Source: an uncultured Saprospiraceae bacterium (GTDB lineage Bacteria; Bacteroidota; Bacteroidia; Chitinophagales; Saprospiraceae). From it: a DNA stretch of 64,000 nt. Shown here piece by piece: positions 9,055-21,800 of the stretch; the first letter of the stretch is position 1; each line of letters begins with the position of its first letter. The stretch is taken from positions 38,816-102,815 of the forward strand of contig CALEYL010000050.1 in the NCBI GenBank assembly GCA_937926205.1. The letters are read 5' to 3'. The translations under genes were made by a program, and so were the position numbers. The notes beneath the pieces are model-generated. The model was not told the DNA's origin. It saw only the letters and a program-made list of their open reading frames with translations, and made no database searches.

Positions 9055-12000
9055 TTAGCGCATTAATGATACGTCACCGGTAAACAACTGGGTAGTACCG
9101 TCAAGGAATTCAACCTCCGCCAGGTATACAAAAACAGCGGAATTGAATAACTGACCTCCTCTTCCTGTCCCGTTCCAACCATAGATTGGGTTATTGGGAG
9201 CGAAGTTATACACATCGAAAACCGATTCGCCCCAGCGGTTGAAGATCTGGAACGATTTGATGCGTGACACTTCCCTTCCGGCAAAAATCATCAGGACGTC
9301 GTTGTTGCCGTCGTTGTCAGGAGAAAATGCATTGGGAATAAAAACGTCGCGGTTGTGGCGTACGAAAACAGTAACCTGATCATTGGCAACACAGCCATTT
9401 TCATCAGCAACTGTAATCGTATAAGCTGTGGTTGCAAGCGGACCCAAGAACAGTTCCAGACAATTGGGGCAGGAGATTTCGCCCGGACTTTGCCATTTCA
9501 AAGAAACGAGCTCCGATTCCGGAATATTGATCTGTGCAGCGAGGCGAACGGAATCGCCCCAGTCGATGTATTGATCTGGGCCGGCATCAACACGCAAGTC
9601 GTTCGAAAATTCGATAAATGCACTTTTCTCGAACTCACAACCTGCAGCATCCTGAACGACAATGTTGTAGTCTCCGGAGCCGATATTGATGTAAGCATTC
9701 CGTGTACTGAAAGGCGCTCCATTAACGCTGTATACAAACGGCGGGGTCCCGCCTTCTATACTGTGAATAACCAGGCTGCCGTCAGTATCTCCGAAACAAG
9801 TTGGTTGATCTGTCGTGACACTAAAGTCCTGGACAACCCTGTCGTCCAGCCGTACCCTGACAGGGTCGCTGGCTTTGCAACCATTCTGATCGTCAATGAT
9901 CCAAAGTACAAAATCGCCGGGAGCAAGCACTTCAAGACTTGGCGTAACAGCCACGGTGTCCTGGGTATTGATGTCTACCCAGCGATACAAAGGCTGCGCT
10001 GCAATCGAGGCCGAACCGTCCAGCGTTGCCGATAAAATGACGCAATTCAGTGTTTGGTCGGCTCCGGCATGGGCAACCGGCGGCTGAATATTCTGAGTGA
10101 CCAGCACCGAAGCATTGGAAGCACAGCCATTTTGCGTATTGGTTACCACAAGGTTGTAGGCGCCAGGAGCACTAATGGTTGGCATCAGCGTTCCCTGTCC
10201 CTGCGTAATGTTTCCGGTTGGTGATGACCAGGAATAACTGAACTGAGACCCCTGACTGGAAGCGGTGGCATCAAGTACATCAAACCTGTTGCGGCAATCC
10301 AGATGCCGGGTAAGTCCTGCATTGGCAACGGGATAGTTGAAATCAGCCGTGACCACCGCATTGGTGCTGGAAACACAAGAAGTAAGCTGATCGAAAACCT
10401 CCAGGGTGTAGGCGCCGGCCTGAGTTGCCTGGAAATTGCTTTGCGTCATGGATGAAGAAAGCAGGGTGCCATTTGCATCATACCATCGGTAAACAATACC
10501 CGGGCCACTTTGAGAGGCGGCTGCGTTTAACTGTACGGAAGCAGTATTGCAATCCAATACATCGGTCACCAGGAAGCTGGCCACAGGTTCATAGGCCAGA
10601 TCAATAACATTGATGCTGGCTGTAGCAGTAGGACACTGGTAAATGAGGTCGGAAACCGTAAGGGTATAAAGGCCTGCCACGCCTGCTACCGGACTGGCAA
10701 TATTGACTTCGTTTGCCTGAATATCAGGTCCGGTCCAAACATACTGAAAGCCACTGCCCTGGCTGGATCCACTACCATTCAGGGTTACTTCCCGGATGGC
10801 GCAGTTGAGCTCTGTTATAGGGGCAATGACTGCTACGGGAACTTCAGCTTCAGTAACGCTGACAGCAGCGTTGGCACTGCAACCATTGCTGTCTGTTGCT
10901 GTTACCGCATACTGCCCCGGGGAAGCAACTGTGATCGTTGCAGTGGACGGGCTACCATTGCTCCAAACATAGGAGGCCAGACCTGCCGGTGCACTCAAAG
11001 TTGTACTGCTGCCTTCGCAGTAGTAAAGCGTTCCGGTGATGCCAACCTGCGGAATGGGATGTTCCGTAATGGTGATGGAACTCGTGGAAGGACAACCATT
11101 GAAATCCGTAACGGAAACGGTATAGCTGTTTCCCTGGCTAACGGTGAGGGCATTTCCCGAAGTCCCATTTGACCATAAATAAGTGGCATATCCAGACTGA
11201 GCAGTTACCGTCGTGTTGTTTCCGGTGCAAAACTCATCTGTGCCCGTTATGGTTGGCGGTGTTACGACAAATACAGTTACAGTCGCAGATGCATTGGTTT
11301 CACAACCATTGGCATCGGTCGCGGTCACAGAATAGACACCTGCCTGGGAAACCGGAAGCGGTTGATTTTGAGTACCACCTGTCCATTGGTAGCTGGCAAA
11401 ATTACCGGAGGCACTCAAGGTTGTTCCCGTTCCGGGACAAATGTCGAGAATGCCGGAAATGACCGGTACCGTCGTTTGGTAGACCGCAACAGGAATCGAG
11501 GTGCTGCCGATACAACCAAAGGCATCCGTCACCGTAACGCCAATGTCCGCACTTGTTCCTGTGGTAATGCTGCTGGTAGCCTCTCCCGTACTCCACAAGT
11601 AGGTCTGATAACCGGCATTAGCGGTAAGTACCGTAGAGAAGCCCGGGCAAAAGCCTGGTACACCCGAAATGGAAGGCGTGGGCAGGGGGATTTCCTGAAT
11701 AGCAAAGGCATCTGTGTTTTGGCAACCATTGATGTCCGTAACTGTAACCTGATAAGTTCCACCGGCAGATACAGTAATGGTTTCTGTATCAAGACCACCT
11801 GTCCATTGGTAGGTTTCAAGGCCAGGTGTTGTGCTTAACACGGCGGTACTGCCATTGCAAAAATTGGGGACGCCGCTTATCGTTGCCGCAGGCAAAGCAT
11901 TTTCAACTACCACCACCGATGTTTGGCCGACGCATCCATCTGAGTTTGAAACGGTAACACTGTAAGTTCCGGAACTGTCAACAGTCAATTGGGAGTTGCT

Positions 12001-15000
12001 GCTGCCATCAGACCAAATATAAGTGTCGTAACCGATACCCGCGTCAAGCAGTGTTGTTTGGCCTTCGCAGAAACTCAGATCGCCCGAAACAGCAGGTGTT
12101 AATTCGGTTAATTGCTGAACCGTAACGGTATCGCTGTTGGAACAGCCATTGGCGTCGGTGACCATCAGCCCGAAATCACCCGGCTGCCCCGTGTTAATAG
12201 AAGGTGTGGTGGCTCCGTTAGACCATAGATAGGAAGCAAAATTTCCGCCACCTGCACTAAGCGTGGTTGATCCGTTTATACAAAAACTGAGGCTTCCCGC
12301 AATTTGAACCGGTGGCAGGTTAAATTCAGTTACGGTAGCAGATGCTGAATTTTGACATCCATTGGCATCGGTGACCATTACCGAGATGTTACCACTTGCT
12401 GAAACGGTGCTGAACTGGCTGCTCGATCCGTTGCTCCATTGATAATTGTTGAAACCGGATCCTGCGTCCAATTGTGACGACTCGCCATTACAGAAATCCA
12501 GATCGCCGGATATGGTGACCATGGGCAGTGGGTTCACCCCAACATCGTAGCTCGTTGATCCCGTGCAGCCGTTTCCATCCGTAACCGTAACCGAATAGGT
12601 GCCCGCAGCCGATACGCTGGTGTTCTGTACATTGCTGTTGTTGGACCAGCTGTAATTGGTGAATCCGCTGCTGGCTGTAAGTATTCCGGTACTGCCGGCA
12701 CAAATGCTTGCAGGGCCACTGATACTCGGCATTGGCGCCGTATGCAAAGTAATTTGTGTTTGTGTATTGCCGACACAGCCATTGGCATCCGTGACCGTAA
12801 CACCTATCGAGCCGGCCATACTGGCTGTAATGGAGGCGGTTGATTGTCCGGGAGACCATTGATAATTGGTATAAGGCCCGCCCGAAACCTGGAGTACGGT
12901 TGAACCGCCGGTAGGACAGATGGCCGTCATTCCGGTAATGGCTGGTGTAGGATTGGCATTTTGAACCACATTCGCAGAGGCCGTACCCGTGCAACCAAAA
13001 CTATTGGTTACAGTGACGGTGTGAATGCCGGGGGTTGAGAAGGTGGCCGTTTGCGTATTACTTGCGTTGTCCCACAAATAGCTCGAAAATCCTGCTCCTG
13101 CATCCAGTTGGGTGGAGAACCCGGCACAAAAATCCAAATCACCTGTGATGGATGGTGTTGGCGTTGGAGACTGTACAACGTTAACTGTAGCAGAGCCAAC
13201 GCAACCACCTGCACTGGTTACTGTGACGGTGTAAGGGCCGGCAGTACCTACGTTAATGGTTGGATTGGTACTGCTGGTTGACCAGGCATAAGTGCTATAG
13301 CTTCCCGCCACGCTAAGTGTGGTCTGAGATCCGGGGCAAAAATTCAGATCGCCATTGATCACCGGACTTAGCGAAGCTGCCTGTGAAACGGTAAATGAAG
13401 CAGTGCCCTGACATCCTGCGGCATTGGTCACGGTTACGGAATAATTACCTCCGGTAGAAACCGTAATTTGCTGCGCATTACTGCCTCCGGGCGACCACAT
13501 ATAACTGCTGAAACCGGAGCCTGCGTCCAGAGTCGTACTTTCGCCGACACAAATGCTGTTGTTGCCGTTGATGGTTGGCATTGGAGATGCCGGTTGCGTC
13601 ACGTTGACACTGGCTGTACCCTGACAACCGGCTGCATTGGTTACGGTCACACTTATGGTGCCAGGCATATTTACAGATGTGGTTTGACCGGATGTACTGT
13701 TTGACCACTGATAAGAAGCAAAACTGCCTGTACTCAGCGTCGTGGATTGCCCGGCGCAGATACTGGTATTTCCGGTAATACTGGGGTTTGGAACAGCACT
13801 CAATGTGACAACTGCATTTGCTGTTCCGGTACAACCGGCAGCATTGGTTACCGTTACTGTATAGGTGCCCGGCGCAGTTACGACAAGATCAGGAGAACTT
13901 CCGCCACCCCCTGACCACTGATAACTGCTGAAACCGTTCCCTGCATTGAGCACGGTGCCGCCACCGGGACAAAAACTCATCGTTCCTGTAATAACCGGAA
14001 CAGGAGGTTGTGTTTGTGTGACGGTAACGGATGCCGTACCGGTACAACCGGCAGCATTGGTTACCGTTACGGTATACGTTCCCGGCGCTGTAACAACACG
14101 CGATTGGCCAGTTCCGCCACTATTCGACCAGGTATAAGAAGAAAAAGTTTCATTTACAGTCAGCGTAGTAGAACCACCGGCACAAAAAGTAGTCACTCCG
14201 GATATCGTAGGTTGCGGTGAAGGTACTTCTGTTACTTCCACAGACGCCATTCCCGGGCATCCATTTGCCATAACCGTCAGGGTATACGTCCCTGGAGAGG
14301 TCACGGTAATATTTGGTGTAGTTTGTCCACTCGACCAGGAGTAGCTGCTGTAGCCACCACCGACTGTCAGGACGGTAAATCCATTTTCGCAATAATTTAA
14401 ATTGCCATTGATGATCGGAACGGGCTCGGGAGTTTGGGTCACTGTTACACTGGCGGTGCCGATACAGCCCGCTGCATTGGTGACAGTTACGGAGTAAACA
14501 CCCGGTGAAGAAACGACGATTTGTTGAGTAGACTCGCTGGTAGACCAGGAATAAGACTGAAACCCGCTTCCTGCGTTCAGAATGGTGGCACTGCCGATAC
14601 AAAAGGTCAGTGGTCCACTGATGACCGGAACCGGAGGAGGCGCCTGTGTTATCAAAGCGGATGCAGTTCCTGTACAACCTCCGGGCCCCGTTACAGTAAC
14701 GGTATAGTTGCCGGGCCCGAGGTTAGTGGGATTGGAACCACTTGCGGTACCCGGCGACCAACTGTAAGTGTACCCCGGACCATTTGGCGTAACAAATATA
14801 GAGCCGTTATTGAGCCCGCAAGTGGCATCAGTCGGTGTTGCAGTTACCACAATAGGCGGACTGGGATCAAGTGTAACGGTGGTAATGCTGCTGCATCCGC
14901 CATTCATGACAGTAATGGTATAGGTTCCGGGTGAAAGGCCGTTTACAGAGGCGCCATTGGTTACGGCAGGCGACCAGGAGTACGTAAATCCGGGGCCTGT

Positions 15001-15726
15001 GGGCGATACGCTGATGGAGCCATTGTTTTGGCCACAGGTTGGCTGAGTAACAACTGCATCGGCCGTAAAATTGCAGTACAAACAACTTCCATCGTCAACG
15101 TTCGCTGACGGATTGAAGTTGGAAGCATTGGGATCAGTACAGCCACAAACCGGATTGGTTGCAAAAATCGGCGTCACATTGGTGGCAATGCCCACATCGC
15201 TGCCAGCATGGTCGGTAATACAAACTTCGAAACTGTAGGTACCAGAAGCTGGGCAGCCGGCCAGAAGGTCGGCAAAGGAATTGACGGTACCCGCACCACA
15301 AGGGTCGGTTGAAACGCCGTAGGCTCCACCCGTCGTAGATACTCCAAGATCCGGGTCAGGCCCTCCTCCATCAGCGAAGGTATAGGTCCCGCCCATATCA
15401 TTGGGACTGCCGCAGGGACAACCACCACCGCATTGACCACCACCTGGTCGGGTCATAACCATCAGGGTATTGCCGCAGGCAGTAATCCGGATGCTCAAAT
15501 CCCCCTGCCAGGTATGGGTAATGTTCATGGATAATCCCAAAGGGTTGCCTGTTATACTCGGATCAATGGTAAACGTCGTACAATAGGAAACAGCGGGATT
15601 AACCACAGGCTGGCTCGCATCAGGAAGGTTGATGGATGGATTGGTACACTGAGCTGCAGCGTGTTGAACAGACATAAAAAGCAACAGTGCTGTGGAAAAT
15701 AGAATGAATTTGTTCTTGTGCTTCAT
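9055..15726 (-). CDS. Giant repeat adhesin 1, P-domain head, CHU_C-type T9SS sorting tail
   Basis: The 2223-residue product begins with a signal peptide (residues 1-25, ending AAAQ). Residues about 26-190 resemble the proprotein-convertase P domain (ITHTWQGDLSIRITACG). A short Cys motif, GCTDPNASNFNP...DDGSC, follows, then two SprB-like units. About 18 Ig-like repeats of roughly 70 residues come next, each starting in the style PxPxISG..xFC and ending YxVTVTxxxGC. Four PKD-like units (for example VANAGLTRHLDC) and one more SprB unit precede the tail. The last 95 residues (RDVFIPNAFSPDNDGNNDV, FNRWGE, YGWNG) are the gliding-motility-type C-terminal domain, known as a type B T9SS sorting signal. 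It should be exported across the outer membrane and displayed or released as an adhesin. Adhesin 2 ends 80 bp upstream on the same strand, so co-transcription is likely. Ligand unknown. Confidence 0.9.
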   Translation of the reverse strand: MKHKNKFILFSTALLLFMSVQHAAAQCTNPSINLPDASQPVVNPAVSYCTTFTIDPSITGNPLGLSMNITHTWQGDLSIRITACGNTLMVMTRPGGGQCGGGCPCGSPNDMGGTYTFADGGGPDPDLGVSTTGGAYGVSTDPCGAGTVNSFADLLAGCPASGTYSFEVCITDHAGSDVGIATNVTPIFATNPVCGCTDPNASNFNPSANVDDGSCLYCNFTADAVVTQPTCGQNNGSISVSPTGPGFTYSWSPAVTNGASVNGLSPGTYTITVMNGGCSSITTVTLDPSPPIVVTATPTDATCGLNNGSIFVTPNGPGYTYSWSPGTASGSNPTNLGPGNYTVTVTGPGGCTGTASALITQAPPPVPVISGPLTFCIGSATILNAGSGFQSYSWSTSESTQQIVVSSPGVYSVTVTNAAGCIGTASVTVTQTPEPVPIINGNLNYCENGFTVLTVGGGYSSYSWSSGQTTPNITVTSPGTYTLTVMANGCPGMASVEVTEVPSPQPTISGVTTFCAGGSTTLTVNETFSSYTWSNSGGTGQSRVVTAPGTYTVTVTNAAGCTGTASVTVTQTQPPVPVITGTMSFCPGGGTVLNAGNGFSSYQWSGGGGSSPDLVVTAPGTYTVTVTNAAGCTGTANAVVTLSAVPNPSITGNTSICAGQSTTLSTGSFASYQWSNSTSGQTTSVNMPGTISVTVTNAAGCQGTASVNVTQPASPMPTINGNNSICVGESTTLDAGSGFSSYMWSPGGSNAQQITVSTGGNYSVTVTNAAGCQGTASFTVSQAASLSPVINGDLNFCPGSQTTLSVAGSYSTYAWSTSSTNPTINVGTAGPYTVTVTSAGGCVGSATVNVVQSPTPTPSITGDLDFCAGFSTQLDAGAGFSSYLWDNASNTQTATFSTPGIHTVTVTNSFGCTGTASANVVQNANPTPAITGMTAICPTGGSTVLQVSGGPYTNYQWSPGQSTASITASMAGSIGVTVTDANGCVGNTQTQITLHTAPMPSISGPASICAGSTGILTASSGFTNYSWSNNSNVQNTSVSAAGTYSVTVTDGNGCTGSTSYDVGVNPLPMVTISGDLDFCNGESSQLDAGSGFNNYQWSNGSSSQFSTVSASGNISVMVTDANGCQNSASATVTEFNLPPVQIAGSLSFCINGSTTLSAGGGNFASYLWSNGATTPSINTGQPGDFGLMVTDANGCSNSDTVTVQQLTELTPAVSGDLSFCEGQTTLLDAGIGYDTYIWSDGSSNSQLTVDSSGTYSVTVSNSDGCVGQTSVVVVENALPAATISGVPNFCNGSTAVLSTTPGLETYQWTGGLDTETITVSAGGTYQVTVTDINGCQNTDAFAIQEIPLPTPSISGVPGFCPGFSTVLTANAGYQTYLWSTGEATSSITTGTSADIGVTVTDAFGCIGSTSIPVAVYQTTVPVISGILDICPGTGTTLSASGNFASYQWTGGTQNQPLPVSQAGVYSVTATDANGCETNASATVTVFVVTPPTITGTDEFCTGNNTTVTAQSGYATYLWSNGTSGNALTVSQGNSYTVSVTDFNGCPSTSSITITEHPIPQVGITGTLYYCEGSSTTLSAPAGLASYVWSNGSPSTATITVASPGQYAVTATDSNGCSANAAVSVTEAEVPVAVIAPITELNCAIREVTLNGSGSSQGSGFQYVWTGPDIQANEVNIASPVAGVAGLYTLTVSDLIYQCPTATASINVIDLAYEPVASFLVTDVLDCNTASVQLNAAASQSGPGIVYRWYDANGTLLSSSMTQSNFQATQAGAYTLEVFDQLTSCVSSTNAVVTADFNYPVANAGLTRHLDCRNRFDVLDATASSQGSQFSYSWSSPTGNITQGQGTLMPTISAPGAYNLVVTNTQNGCASNASVLVTQNIQPPVAHAGADQTLNCVILSATLDGSASIAAQPLYRWVDINTQDTVAVTPSLEVLAPGDFVLWIIDDQNGCKASDPVRVRLDDRVVQDFSVTTDQPTCFGDTDGSLVIHSIEGGTPPFVYSVNGAPFSTRNAYINIGSGDYNIVVQDAAGCEFEKSAFIEFSNDLRVDAGPDQYIDWGDSVRLAAQINIPESELVSLKWQSPGEISCPNCLELFLGPLATTAYTITVADENGCVANDQVTVFVRHNRDVFIPNAFSPDNDGNNDVLMIFAGREVSRIKSFQIFNRWGESVFDVYNFAPNNPIYGWNGTGRGGQLFNSAVFVYLAEVEFLDGTTQLFTGDVSLMR
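10850..14640 (-). repeat. Coding Ig-like repeat array in adhesin 1 (about 18 units)
   Basis: This is a hand count of the ISG..FC repeat start. Units are near 71 codons (213 bp), and some neighbouring units share long identical DNA, for example 32 bp at 13826-13857 and 14039-14070. Confidence 0.8.
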
Positions 15727-15806
15727 ACCTTTGATTAAGCATTATTTGTTTGGAAAAAAAAGGCAGGAAATCGTTTTTTCCTCCCTTCGCATCGGGTGCA
15801 ATTTTA

Positions 15807-18800
15807 TCAATGCATCAGCGTAGCGTCTCCTTTAAAGAGCACAACTTCGCCATCAATAAATTCAATTTCTGCCAGGTAAACAAAAACGGCTGTATTACAC
15901 AACAGACCCCGATGGAATCCATTCCAGCCATAAAGTGGATCATTTGGTAAAAAGTCATAGGCCTCAAATACCGGTTCTCCCCAGCGGTTGAAAACCAGAA
16001 AAGACTTAATGCGGGCAACCTGATGTCCGGCAAAAACCATCAGGACGTCGTTGATGCCATCGTTGTTGGGAGAAAAGACATTTGGAATAAATACATCCCG
16101 GTTTTTGGCAACAAAAACAGTGACCAAATCTTTGGCCTCGCAGCCGTTCGAATCTACGACCATGACCTGATAAGTCATCGTTTCAAAAGGACCGACCGTA
16201 ATTTGAGGACACGTTGAGCAAGTTAAACTGTCTCTTGTTGTCCATCTTAAAAGGTCAAGCGCATCGTAGGAGATGTTCACCTGAGCCGCCAGATCAGTTG
16301 TTTCACCAAGGTTGATGCGGCGATCGGGGCCGGCATCTACCTGAAGGTCATTGCCAGGGTTAAGTGCCGTTAAAACAGTATATTCACAACCTATAGCATC
16401 CTGAACGACAATTTCGTATTCATTTGCTGTAAGGCTATTGTAAACCAAACGGTTGCTGAAAGCCTGCCCGTTAATACTGTATATATAAGGCGGCGTTCCG
16501 CCAGTCACGTCGCTAATCAGTATACTGCCGTCTTTATCGCCAAAGCAGGTTGGATGATTCAGAACTACCTCCATTGCTGTAGGTCGGTTGGAATTAAGGG
16601 TAACCAAAACCGGGTCAGAGGCCGTGCATCCATTTACTGTATTGGTTACCAATAAAGTATAGGTGCCTGGTAAAGCTGCTTCAATGCTGGCGCCACTTGC
16701 TGAAAACGCGGGGTTGCCGGCTAAGGTCCAACTGAAAGCCAGTCCGGCATTGCCACTCCCTGACCCATTTAAGGTAACAACAGGGTGCAGACAATCCAAT
16801 TCCTGAGATAGACCGGCATCAGCCTGGGGAGCCTGAATGTCTTCTGTGACACTAACGGCATCTGTAGAAGCGCAACCGTTCATGATATTGGTAACGGTAA
16901 GCACATAAGTTCCCGGTGCGTCAATACCCGGATTGATGGTATTGATGCCGGATTGTATATGACCATTCTGGGTATTCCAGGAATAGGTAATACCCGGGCC
17001 ACTTTGAGAACCGGAGGCATCCAGCGTGGCATCGGTGATGAGGCAGTTGAGGTGCCGTGGCGGGCCTGCTTCAGCATGAGGGTAGTTGAAATCAGCCTGC
17101 ACTGTTGCACTTTGTTGCGCCTCGCAACCTGTTTGCGTATCGGTTATCCTTAAGGTATAGGCACCTGCCTGTGCGGTGGTATAGGAAATGCCTGTCGCTC
17201 CCGGAATTGGCACACCTGAGCTGTTGAACCAGGAATAAACAATACCTGCCCCTGTTTCCGAACCGGCCCCGTCGATGGTTGCTGTGGCCGTATTACAGTC
17301 CAGAACATCAGAGACGCTAAGGTTTACTGCCGGCGTATAAGCCAGGTCATTAACCATCAGCGATGCCGGAAGTGATTGACAGCCATGAACCAGATCATTG
17401 ATGACTAAAGTGTAAGTCCCCGGAACGCCAACAAGCGGAAAACGGTCGTCGCTGTTGTCAGGTGTAATACCGGGCCCCGTCCACATATAGGCATAAGCAG
17501 CGCCCTGGCTGCTTCCCGCGCCCCCAATCGTGGTGCTTGTACGGATGCAATCGAGATTTTGATCAGGGCCTCCGTCCGCCAGTGGCAAAGGAATCAGGTC
17601 GGTAAAAAAGGAAGCGCTCGACTGGCATCCGTTGACATCGGTCACGGTAACCTGATAGGCGCCCTCTGTTGTCACCTGTATTGCAGGAAGTGTTTCGGAG
17701 GTACTCCAGTAATAAGCAGTAAAGCCTGGGTTTGTGGTCAGATTTGCAACGGCGCCTTCACAGAAAAATGGGTCGCCTTCAATGGTGAATTGTGGAAGCG
17801 GGTGTTCTGTTACAAGCAGTGAAGTTTGGTTGATACAACCGTTGTTGTCTGTCACAGTAACGCCATAAATACCCCCATCGGTAACTGTTATTAACGGATT
17901 GACCGAACCGTTCGACCATAAATAGGCGGCGTAGCCTGTTCCGGCATTCAGCGTCGATGAAGCATCTGCACAAAAATCTGTCGCACCGCTAATCTGAGGC
18001 TGTGGCAATGGATTCTCGATAACATTGACCGAAGCCGTCCCTGAACAGCCCATGCCATCTGTGACTGAAAGCAGGTAAACACCCGGACTTGTGACCACCA
18101 GTGTCTGTGTGCCAGGGTTGCCATTCCATGTATAGGTTGCAAAGCCTACACCGGCATCAAGCGTTGCAGAGCCGTTTTCGCAGTACGCAGCCGGGCCGCT
18201 AATCACGGGCGACAATTCCGTGTCTTCAACCACCGCTACCTGAGTTGATCCAATACAACCATTATTATCGGTTACAGTTAGTCCGTAATTACCGGGCGTA
18301 TTGACGACTAAAGAGGCATTGGTAGAACCCCCCGTCCAGTTGTAGCCGGCATAAGCTCCCCCTGCATTCAAAGTGGTTTGCCCGCCGATGCAATAACTCA
18401 GAGATCCGCTTATAGAAGGCGTTGGCAAGGGATGTTGGATCACCTGAACGGACGTTTCAGAATCGCACCCATTGGCATCGGTTGCCGTTACCGTATAAAT
18501 ACCGCCTGCGTTGACGACCAATATTGCTCCGGGTGAGTTGTCCGACCAAATGTAGTTGTTGTAACCAGGCTGCGCCGTTAGTGTCGTACTGCCTCCGGTA
18601 CAAAATTCATCCAGACCGGAAATCGTTGGAGGGATAACCGCAAATGTTGCTGTTTGAACAGAAGCTGTTGTTTCACAGCCATTTGAATCGGTTGCAGTGA
18701 CAGAGAACAGGCCAACCTGGTCGGCAACGATGCTTGCGGTTGCCGTACCATCCTGCCATTCGTAAGCACTAAAGCCAGGAGATGCGTTCAGCAGGGTGCT

Positions 18801-21800
18801 TGCTCCGGGGCAGTAGTTAGGGTTACCTGAAATAACCGGATTCGTTGTATTGAATTCAGATACATCAACAGCGGTATTGCCTTCGCATCCCAAATCATCG
18901 GTAACCGTAACGGAATACGTTCCTGGTGCATTGACAGAGAGAAACGGGTTGTTAGAATTGTCGCTCCATAAGTAGGAAGCATAGTTGCCCGGTACAGACA
19001 ATTCCGTAGACAGTCCGGGGCAGAATCCCGGGGTCCCGGAAATGCTCGGAACAGGCAATGCCGTTTGTACTATGGAAAAATCATCCGATCCCTGACAGCC
19101 ATTTCCATCTGTAACGGTTACGGTATAATTCCCCGGCTGGCTGATGCTGCTTGTTTGCTGGGTGCTGCTAGTTGACCACGCGTAGGCATTGTATCCCGGC
19201 CCTGCATCCAGGGTTGTAGTTGATCCGGCGCAAAAGGAAGCGGCGCCTGTGATTTGAGGTTGCGGCAGGGTAAGGGCATTCACTTGAACACTTCCGGAGC
19301 CACTGCATTCGCCTGTATCGGTTACGGAAACGGTATAAATTCCGGGAGCATTGACGGTGATGCTTGGTCCGGACATGCTGTTTGACCATTGGTAGCTGGC
19401 ATAGCCCGATGCAGCAGTAAGGGTTGTACTTGTTCCGGTACAGAAAGACAGGTTCCCGGATATGACCGGCATCAGTTCGGTTAATTCGGAGACTACTACC
19501 GTATCCGATCCCATACAGCCATTGCCGTCGGTTACCGTTACGCTTTGGTTCCCCGGCATGTTAACTGAAGTTACCGCCGTCGTATCGCCACCCGACCACA
19601 AATAGCTGGTATATCCGGCGCCAGCGTCCAGTAAGGTATTGGAACCGGAGCAATAGGAAAGATTGCCGCTGATAGTTGGAACCGGGTTGGGATTAACCGT
19701 CAGGATAAAACTGTCGGAGCCGCTGCAACCATTGGCATCCGTTACCGTAACCTGGAAAGTATCGGCGGTGCTTACTGTTATTTGCATGGTGTTCTGGCCG
19801 CCCTCCCACGAATAGGATGCGTATCCCGCGCCGGCGTCCAGTACAGAATTTTGCCCCGCACAGACTGCCGTATCCCCGCTGATAACGGGGGCAGGTAATT
19901 GATTTACCGATAAATTAAACTGATCTGATCCCGCACACCCCATGGCATTGGTCACCGTAACTGAATAAACACCGGCTGCACTTGCCTGAATAATGGACGT
20001 ATCGGCATTGTTTGACCACAAATAGCTGCTGTAACCTGCTCCTGCATTCAGAGTACTCTGTTCTCCGATACAAATAGCCGTGTCGCCGCTGATGACCGGC
20101 ATAGGGACAGGGTGGTGGATAAGCATTGCGGTATCAGCGCCGCTGCATCCATTGCCATTGGTGACTGTGACCGTATAGGCGCCTGCATTAGAGGCTGTGA
20201 TGGTATTGGATGAACCGGCTACAGGCGACCAGGCGTAGGTGCTAAACCCGGCCGGAACGGAGAGTGTCGTGTTTTCGCCTGGACAAATATCAAGGTCTCC
20301 TGAAATGACAGGCATTGGCGCCTGAAATTCCTGAAGTGAAAAATTCAGTGTTGCTGTGCAATTTGCAGAATTGGTCACAGTTACGGATTGCGGCCCGGGG
20401 GTATTAAATGTGGTGGATTGCCCTGTTTGGCCATTTGACCAGGAATAACTGCTAAAAGCCTGTGTCAGGTTCAAGGTTGTGCTCTGTCCCGGGCAAAATC
20501 CTAAAACGCCATTAATAACCGGCATTGGAACCGGGGCCGCAGTCACATTATAAGAAGAAGAACCACGGCAGCCAAAACCATCTTCAACGGTGACAGAATA
20601 AGTCCCGGGAGCATTGATGGTGCTGGTTTGAGAAGGGCTGTTGTTTGACCATATGTAATCAAAATAGCCTGAATTTGCACTTAAAGTTGCTGTACTTCCG
20701 GGACAGATTTGGGTTGGCCCCGAAATTACAGGCGTAGGATTGGGGCGATTGGTAACAATAAACTGGGCGGATCCTGAACAGCCATTTTCGTCTGTAACCG
20801 TTACACCGAAGTTCCCGGCGGCGTTAACCATAATTTCCTGGTTGTGAGAATTGTTAGACCAGGTATAGTTGCCGTAGCCCGGCGTGGCTGACAAAGTCGC
20901 CGTAACGCCGTTGCAAACATAGGGATCTCCAAAAATAGAAGGCATGGGGGCAGGCAATGCCGTCACGGTATACATGGCGACCCCGGGGCAACCCTGAGCA
21001 TTGGTTACGGTTACGGAAACCGTGGCTGATGAGCCAACCGTCACACTCTGACCTGTCCCGCCGGTAGACCATTGATAAGAACTGTAACCAGATCCTGCGT
21101 TCAAAGAAATGGTCGTTCCCTGGCAAAACTGCGTTGGCCCTGTGATAATCGGATCAGGGCCTGGCAGGATGTTTACAGTAACATTGACGTCATCCATACA
21201 ATTACCGTCGGTGACGGTCAGGGTATAATTCAGTGTGCCGGAAAAACCCGGAGGTACGGTAAGAATGGGTTGCCTGATAAACGGATTGCTGAGGTATGCT
21301 TCCCCGCCATTGCTGGAGGTCCATTCGTAAAATGCGGCATTGGTAACTCCGGTAGCATTGGCCGTCAGCTGAAAAGGCGCCGCGCCTTCACAAAAATTAT
21401 AAGTCTGTGTGGCTGTGAGGTTAACATTGCACATCGGTGGCGTACAATCCAGAAAAGGCGCAGCCGACCCTCCCCAGGTCATTGAAAAGCCACTGGAGGT
21501 ACTTAAGAAGTTATCGATCAGTAAATAAAAGCCCTGCCCTGGCTGAACGACCATCGGAGCAACGAATCCGTCGCCGCTTGGCGGTTCAGAAGTATCCGTA
21601 GCACCCATCCCAAGGCCTGTGTCTGGACAAAACGCACAAAACTGGTCGGCAAAAGAACAACGAACCGGAAAGCCTAATGCGCCGCACTGTACATCCGGGC
21701 CGAAAATAGCAAAATCATAATCCTGGCCTGCTCCTGCATTTGGGGTGATGGTAAAAGTAATGACACTATTCGGGGGCATGGTCGGTTGAAACTGAAAATA

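Noticed and set aside
9355..10035. Plus-strand open frame opposite the adhesin 1 tail
   Set aside because: It lies over the conserved PKD and sorting-domain coding sequence on the other strand; composition is that of a shadow frame.
10850..14640. Regular repeats that might be taken for a CRISPR array or satellite
   Set aside because: The units are about 213 bp, in frame and translate to Ig-like domains; there are no short identical repeats with unique spacers.
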